The notes under the pieces are model-generated. The model had not been told where the DNA came from. It worked only from the letters and a program-made list of their open reading frames with translations, and made no database searches. 64,000 bases of DNA, taken from Microvirga arvi. GTDB lineage: Bacteria; Pseudomonadota; Alphaproteobacteria; Rhizobiales; Beijerinckiaceae. Of the stretch, positions 59,352-64,000 are shown piece by piece. The stretch lies in contig NZ_JAFEMD010000021.1 of the NCBI RefSeq assembly GCF_016892765.1, forward strand, positions 42,252 through 106,251. Reading direction: 5' to 3'. Numbering within the stretch: the first letter of the stretch is position 1; every line of letters starts with the position of its first letter. The translations under genes and the position numbers were made by a program.

Positions 59352-59801
59352 TCAGCCGGATTTCGTGTCGTCGGGTTGGCCCGACATATCGTTTGCCTGC
59401 CGTCCTCCCTTTCCGCCAGCAGCGCCTTGACCGCTTGCGCCCCGCTCTTGAACCTGGATGCGTCGGGAGCGCTCCTGCCGTCCGGTCTTCGGCACGGTCA
59501 CGGTCAGGGCGCCATTCTCGAAGCTGGCCTGGACCTGCTCTGAGGCGACGGCATAGGGCAGCCGCAGCGAGCGCTGGAAGGTGCCGTAGGAGCGCTCGAC
59601 GAAGTGAAAGTTCTCCTGCTCGTTCTTGCGCTCGAATTTCTTCTCGCCCCGGATGGTGAGCACGTCGTCATCGAGACTGACATCGATGTCCTGCTCGCTG
59701 ACGCCGGGCAGTTCCGCCGTGATGCGGATCTCCTTGTCCGTCTCCGACACGTTCATGCTGGCGTTGACGAAGGTGCCGACATCACCTTGGCCCTGGCTGC
59801 C
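59352..59801 (-). pseudogene. Hsp20 small heat-shock protein gene, 5'-truncated
   Basis: The alpha-crystallin domain is complete (VNASMNVSETDKEIRITAEL, DVSLDDDVLTIRGEK, ERSYGTFQRSLRLPYAV, ASFENGALTVTVPK), with a Gly/Gln-rich tail. The usual 40-60 residue N-terminal arm (with a segment like DPFREMDRLFDDF) is missing: in frame the sequence reads SQGQGDVGTFVNAS and then non-homologous residues back to a stop at 59847. The first ATG (59756) lies inside the domain and has no ribosome site. A deletion near 59790-59850 has probably removed the promoter and start. Confidence 0.8.
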
Positions 59802-59889
59802 GCAGACCCTCAGATTCTGGCTATTCTTTGAGATGTGCGGCGCCGATTAGATCGACGCCGCACATTGAATATTACAACGAAATTTCGGC

Positions 59890-61581
59890 CTAAGCCGCTT
59901 TCACTCCAGCCAAGAAGGCATTGACCTCGCGACCAAGGTTGGTCGAGTGGCGGGCAAGCTCCTGGGCCGATCCGAGCACCTGGGACGCGGCTGCCCCTGT
60001 TTCTCCAGCACCCTGCCGGACATTCACGATATTGCCCGTGACCAGCTCGGTGCCGCGGGCGGCCTCCTGAACATTCCGCGCGATCTCCGAGGTTGCGGCG
60101 CCCTGCTCTTCCATGGCTGCCGCGATGGAGACCGAGATCTGCGACATCTCCGTGATTGTCTGAGCGATGCTCTGGATGGCAGCAACGGCCTGCTGGGTTG
60201 CCTGCTGGACGGAATGAACCTGGAGCGAAATCTCTTCGGTGGCACGGGAGGTCTGGTTCGCCAGTTCCTTCACTTCCGAAGCGACAACGGCAAAGCCCTT
60301 GCCCGCCTCGCCGGCACGGGCAGCCTCGATCGTAGCGTTCAGCGCCAGCAGATTCGTCTGGCCCGCGATGGTGTTGATCAGGGCGACAACATTGCCGATC
60401 TTGTCGGCCGAGGCGGCGAGGTCCTGAACCGTCGCATTCGTGCGCTGCGCATCCCCCACAGCCCGGTCTGCGATCTGGGACGAGGCGGCCACCTGGCTTG
60501 TAATCTCTCGGATGGAGATGGATAGTTCCTCGGTCGCGGCCGCGACGGTCTGCACGTTGGCCGATGTCTGCTCGGCCGCAGAGGCTACGGTGACGGATTG
60601 AGACGTCGTCTCGTCGGCAATGGATGTCATCGACTGCGCTGTCATCTCCATCTGTGAGGCGGCGGACGAAAGCCCCTGCGTCAGAGCCGACACATTGGCC
60701 TCGAACTGCTTCGTGAGATGATCGAGGGCCTCGGCGCGGCGGGCCTTGGCGTCGGCCTCCTGCGCAGCGGTTGCATCAGCCTCCTGTTTTGCGATCAGCG
60801 CTTCCTTGAACACCTGCACGGTCCGCGCCATGGCTCCGATCTCATCCCGGCGAATGGTGCCTTCAATGCTTGTCCGCAGGTCGCCTGCCGCAAGGTTGCT
60901 CATCGCTGCGGACAGCTTTTTGACGGCAATGGAGACGCCTCTGCCCAGGAAGAAGCCTGCGACAGCCAATCCAAGAGTCGCGAGCCCGGCGAACATGAGA
61001 AATGCATTGCGCTCCTTTGCAACGAGCGCATCCAGATGATCGACGAAGACCCCCGTTCCAATGGCCCAGCTCCAGGCGTGGAAGCCAGCGGCATAGGCCA
61101 CCTTCGGGTACTGCTCGGCATCACCCGGCTTCTTGGGCCAATCGTATTCGAAGAAGCCGCCGCCGGACTTGGCGACCTTCACCAGCTCGATCACGATGGA
61201 GCGGCCGGAGACATCCTTGAGGCCCGATTGATCCTTGCCCTGCATGGCAGGATTGATCGGGTGCATCACGGTGACGGCGTCATAGCCGTGGATGAAGACG
61301 TATTCCGATCCTGCATAGCGAATGGCCCGGAGAGCATCCGCTGCCCGCGCCTTTGCGTCGGGCTCACTCATCTCTCCGCGCTGCGCCCTCGTGTGAAAAT
61401 CGGCTACGATTGCGTAGGCGCTCTCCGTGAGATGTTTCAGCTCCTCGAATTTGCGCTCACGGAGAAGGTTCGAAATGGCGTTCGAGCCGAACAGCGCGAG
61501 TCCAATCAGCGCGACGAAGGAGAGAGCGATTGCAACATAGAAGCGCCCTCCGACAGTTAAGGCAAGTTTCCTAGTAATCAC
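59890..61581 (-). CDS. Methyl-accepting chemotaxis protein with single-Cache sensor
   Basis: A 563-residue transducer. Helix 1 (about 13-34) and helix 2 (about 193-212) flank a periplasmic single-Cache domain with [22 protein letters not shown] and [12 protein letters not shown], typical of small organic-acid sensors. HAMP runs about 213-268 and the signalling hairpin about 300-530 with [30 protein letters not shown]. No CheR-binding pentapeptide ends the protein. Ligand unknown; no che genes nearby. Confidence 0.95.
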   Translation of the reverse strand: MITRKLALTVGGRFYVAIALSFVALIGLALFGSNAISNLLRERKFEELKHLTESAYAIVADFHTRAQRGEMSEPDAKARAADALRAIRYAGSEYVFIHGYDAVTVMHPINPAMQGKDQSGLKDVSGRSIVIELVKVAKSGGGFFEYDWPKKPGDAEQYPKVAYAAGFHAWSWAIGTGVFVDHLDALVAKERNAFLMFAGLATLGLAVAGFFLGRGVSIAVKKLSAAMSNLAAGDLRTSIEGTIRRDEIGAMARTVQVFKEALIAKQEADATAAQEADAKARRAEALDHLTKQFEANVSALTQGLSSAASQMEMTAQSMTSIADETTSQSVTVASAAEQTSANVQTVAAATEELSISIREITSQVAASSQIADRAVGDAQRTNATVQDLAASADKIGNVVALINTIAGQTNLLALNATIEAARAGEAGKGFAVVASEVKELANQTSRATEEISLQVHSVQQATQQAVAAIQSIAQTITEMSQISVSIAAAMEEQGAATSEIARNVQEAARGTELVTGNIVNVRQGAGETGAAASQVLGSAQELARHSTNLGREVNAFLAGVKAA

Positions 61582-61714
61582 AGCGTTATGCCCCCGGAAT
61601 GAAGCGGGGCTTTTACAAATTAACCTTCTAAGGAAAAATTAAAACAGCGACTTCCTCTTGGTTATCTGAAAGATGGATCTGCACCCGACTCTCAGAACTG
61701 TCGGGCCGCCGGCA

Positions 61715-62842
61715 TCATAGGGCGGTCATTCCACCGTCCAAGTCAGCCTGACCATCGAATTCGGTCTTCAAGCCTTTTGCAGGCGGAGAGGGACACAGGC
61801 TGCCGCAGCATTCGACGTCAGGCAGAAGATAGCGGAGGCAGCAGAGCTTCCGCTGACGGACAGTATGCTCGCCTTGCGGCAGGTAACGCACCAGATCGAA
61901 CATGGGATTCGGCCGACCGTTTCCGCCAAGCCGGGTCTCCAAAAGACTGCGGCCCTCACTGAGCGCATCCGGACGCGCACCCCAGAACCTGACACAGGCC
62001 CCTCCCAGGAGCGCGCAGGCAACGCCGAGAATCATCCCTCCCAGCCCGTTGATCACTCCAAGCGAAGCGAGGTCGAGACCGGCATCGACAAGGAAGGGTC
62101 CGAGCATGACAAGCCCCCATTTCTGTGTTGCTGCATACAGGGCCGCAAGGGCAAAGCCCTTGCGCATCTCAAGGCGACCGAGAGCCTCACGCAGGGAGGG
62201 CTGATGCGTACGCATTGCCTCCGGTTTCGAGGCAGGCGACAACAGAAAGGGCAGTCCGAGCAGGCCGAGGAGCACAGCCATCACGAGCATCGCTCCCATC
62301 CAATCGACCTGCGCGACAAGCACGAGGAAGAGCCCGGATCCAATGGCCGCCCCGAGATAGGCTCCGCCCACCTGCGCGGCATTGCCCCAGCCATGATGCT
62401 GCTGGGAGAGGCTCTCCACCGCATGGCCGTCGCAGGCAATGTCGACCGTCGATGCAGTAAAGGCGATCATCATGAAGGTGGCCATGATCGGCCAGACGTT
62501 CACCGGGCCGACAATGCCAGCCAGAACCAGCCCCGCAGCAGAGATCAGGCCGCCGACGAGGACGATCGAGCGTGAACGGCTCGGACCGATTCGCGGCAGC
62601 CGATAGCGTTCGAGGGCCGGTGCCCACAGGAACTTCAGAACCCAGGGCACGACTGCCAGATAGGTCAGGCCGATATGATCGAGCGATATCCCCCGCTCGC
62701 GCAGAACGCTCGGGAGAGCGCTGAACGTCACTCCCCCGATGATGCTCTGCCCCACATACAACCCGCCAATTGTCAGGACGATCGCGACGGGTGAATCGAG
62801 GCGGCGCATGAGATGCTCATAAACTGCCACTTCGGTCACCAC
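61715..62842 (-). CDS. RhtX/FptX-like siderophore MFS permease, C-terminus abnormal
   Basis: A 375-codon frame. Residues 1-285 give about nine membrane helices of the RhtX/FptX family that imports ferric siderophores (LTIGGLYVGQSIIGGVTFSALPSVLRERG, DIACDGHAVESL). After GGACVRFWGARPD the frame becomes polar (GRSLLETRLGGNGRPNPMFD), with no further helices, although the family needs three more. A second minus frame at 61768-62022 covers the same stretch. A frameshift or deletion has probably broken the gene. GTG 62842 overlaps the receptor stop codon by 7 bases, showing an original receptor-permease operon. Confidence 0.7.
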   Translation of the reverse strand: MVTEVAVYEHLMRRLDSPVAIVLTIGGLYVGQSIIGGVTFSALPSVLRERGISLDHIGLTYLAVVPWVLKFLWAPALERYRLPRIGPSRSRSIVLVGGLISAAGLVLAGIVGPVNVWPIMATFMMIAFTASTVDIACDGHAVESLSQQHHGWGNAAQVGGAYLGAAIGSGLFLVLVAQVDWMGAMLVMAVLLGLLGLPFLLSPASKPEAMRTHQPSLREALGRLEMRKGFALAALYAATQKWGLVMLGPFLVDAGLDLASLGVINGLGGMILGVACALLGGACVRFWGARPDALSEGRSLLETRLGGNGRPNPMFDLVRYLPQGEHTVRQRKLCCLRYLLPDVECCGSLCPSPPAKGLKTEFDGQADLDGGMTAL

Positions 62843-63484
62843 CTGTAACGGAGGCTCGCAAGGACCTCTCGGCCCTCGTCGAAGTAGCAGTAGTTGGAGG
62901 TGCAGACCTGACCGTCCTCGTCGAGCAGGTTGTTTGCATTGACCTGAAGCTGCAGGCCCTTGAGGCTTGGATCGATGTTGTCAAGATCGTAGCGGAGCGA
63001 CGCGTCGAGATAGCTGCGGGGATCGTTCTCGATCACAGAGCGGTTGAGATTGTCGCCGAAGCTTGAGCCGACATAGCGAACGCCACCGCCAATCCCTAGT
63101 CCCCGCGCCGGCCCGTCCTGAACCGTATAATCGAGCCAGAGCGAAGCCATGTGGTAGGGCACGCTCGTCAGCCGGTTGCCCTCCGTTTCAGGGGTCAGCT
63201 TCAGGATGCGCGCATCGGTATAGGAGTAGGAAGCCTGGACACTGAGTCCTTGGGCCAGTGAAGCGACACCTTCCAGCTCGAAGCCCCGCGAGCGGAGGTC
63301 GAGCTGGACCTGCCGGTTCGTGGCATCGACGACCTGATAGATGACGGCGTTGTCCTGACGGAGATCGAAGCCGGCGGCCCGGAGCGACGCATTCAGCCCC
63401 GGCAGGTCATATTTCACACCGGCTTCGATCTGCTCGCCTGTTGTCGGTTCGGCTACACCGCCATCGAGAACAGTGCCGGGATTA
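62836..63484 (-). pseudogene. TonB-dependent siderophore receptor, C-terminal remnant
   Basis: About 216 codons of the beta-barrel end remain: GEQIEAGVKYDLPG, LRAAGFDLRQDNAVIYQVVD, GLSVQASYSYTDARIL, RLTSVPYHMASLWLDY, and the terminal LASLRYRW with the aromatic last residue required for outer-membrane insertion. These match FhuA/FoxA-type ferric-siderophore receptors. The reading frame (SNPGTVLDGG...) is cut at 63484 by the end of an IS630-family element, so plug and most of the barrel are separated from this part. Confidence 0.88.
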
Positions 63485-64000
63485 GAGCGCTTTTGGGCTC
63501 ACTGTAGGGCATAGCCGGCGTGCCTGATCCAGCCTCGGGCATCCTTTGCGGTGATGGTGTCGAGGGCTGGTTTGAGTTCTGCCTCCAAGGCTTCGAGAGT
63601 ACGTGGCGCTTTCGCCTTGAGCCGCTCTTTCATCTTGCCCCAGGCGGGCTCGATCGGATTGAACTCGGGCGAGTAGCGCGGCAGGTACAGCAGTCCGATC
63701 CCGGCTCGGGCGAGCAGCTCCCGCACTTGTGTGGCGTGATGCGGGCGCAGGTTGTCCATGACCAGGATTGCATCCGGCTTCACCTGCTGGAGCTTGGGCA
63801 CCAGCACCTGTTCGAGATAGGCCAGCAGCACCGGCGTGGAGGTGGACGCCTCGATGCTCATCGTGGCGACCAAGCCCTCACAGGCGAGTGCTCCTAACAC
63901 CGTCAGGCGCTGCCACGAGCCAAGGGGAATGGAGCCATAGGCGCGCTGCCCGCGCGGCGCCCGCGCATGGGTGCGGGCCATCTTGGTGGTGACCCCGCTT
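63485..64000. mobile_element. IS630-family insertion sequence, one end
   Basis: The element end reads GAGCGCTTTTGGGCTC and abuts TA at 63483-63484, the dinucleotide IS630/Tc1-type elements duplicate on insertion. It continues beyond the window, so the other end and the second TA are not seen. Confidence 0.85.
63499..64000 (-). CDS. IS630-family transposase, DDE domain, partial
   Basis: The C-terminal part of the transposase, 167 codons in the window, open at the edge (frame continues upstream as GVTTKMARTHARAPRG). The DDE catalytic core shows ILVMDNLRPHHATQVRELL (second Asp) and YLPRYSPEFNPIEPAWGKMKERL (final Glu region). Its stop codon is 14 bases from the IS end, normal for the family. The N-terminal helix-turn-helix part is outside the window. 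Confidence 0.93.
   Translation of the reverse strand, partial: SGVTTKMARTHARAPRGQRAYGSIPLGSWQRLTVLGALACEGLVATMSIEASTSTPVLLAYLEQVLVPKLQQVKPDAILVMDNLRPHHATQVRELLARAGIGLLYLPRYSPEFNPIEPAWGKMKERLKAKAPRTLEALEAELKPALDTITAKDARGWIRHAGYALQ

Noticed and set aside
57938..59659. 573-codon open frame opposite the second alcohol dehydrogenase
   Set aside because: Spans parts of three genes and the product has no recognisable family; the dehydrogenase on the minus strand is clear.

Overview
The window is GC-rich chromosomal DNA from an alphaproteobacterium of the order Hyphomicrobiales (Rhizobiales). Gene order and protein style are most like Methylobacteriaceae, with Microvirga as best guess. This rests on remembered synteny (secG-pyrG-kdsA-eno-ftsB-pdhAB-pdhC-lpd-lipA; dusB-ntrBC-ntrYX-hfq-hflX; rlpA-dacA-tmk-holB-metG-tatD), not on a search. 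No rRNA genes or CRISPR arrays were seen. There is one tRNA, tRNA-Ser(UGA).

Region 1 (1-21,300) is core metabolism: the end of secG, pyrG, a glyoxalase-like protein, a DUF350 membrane protein, a small XRE regulator, kdsA, an MFS pump, queF, eno and ftsB. The pyruvate dehydrogenase operon follows (pdhA, lipoyl-domain pdhB, a DUF5076 gene, pdhC, lpdA), with a 34-bp perfect palindrome before lpdA. Then come a GFA-type zinc protein, an orphan HWE sensor kinase, lipA (which supplies lipoate to E1-beta and E2 of the complex), a P-loop kinase, ratA, cinA/pncC and fused ispDF. Region 2 (21,400-30,650) is the nitrogen and redox regulatory block dusB-ntrB-ntrC-ntrY-ntrX-hfq-hflX, closed by a clear terminator. 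Region 3 (30,700-34,100) is one 1126-residue RTX protein made of cadherin-like repeats, with no transporter genes beside it. Region 4 (34,250-45,150) holds mazG, an OsmC protein, and a long minus-strand run: rlpA, dacA, tmk, holB, metG, a GH1-like glycosidase, tatD, an MBL hydrolase and a small conserved protein.

Region 5 (45,630-59,850) is the most interesting part. Immediately after the CCA end of tRNA-Ser lies a 5' fragment of a pfkB-type phosphofructokinase gene. Behind it is a cluster of stress and low-oxygen genes: a small membrane protein, two zinc alcohol dehydrogenases, three universal stress proteins, a small cytochrome c, a beta-CASP RNA-processing enzyme, a DUF1003 protein, a P-type cation ATPase, a PHA synthase and a truncated Hsp20. 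Three palindromes matching the FNR/FixK box lie in front of its transcription units. The content (PfkB, Usp, Hsp20, P-type ATPase) recalls the mycobacterial DosR dormancy regulon. It looks like a hypoxia-survival cassette whose two outer genes, pfkB and hsp20, have both been broken.

Region 6 (59,890-64,000) holds a chemoreceptor and a decaying siderophore-uptake locus. The RhtX/FptX-like permease has an abnormal C-terminus, and the TonB-dependent receptor gene is cut by an IS630-family element inserted at a TA dinucleotide and running off the window end.
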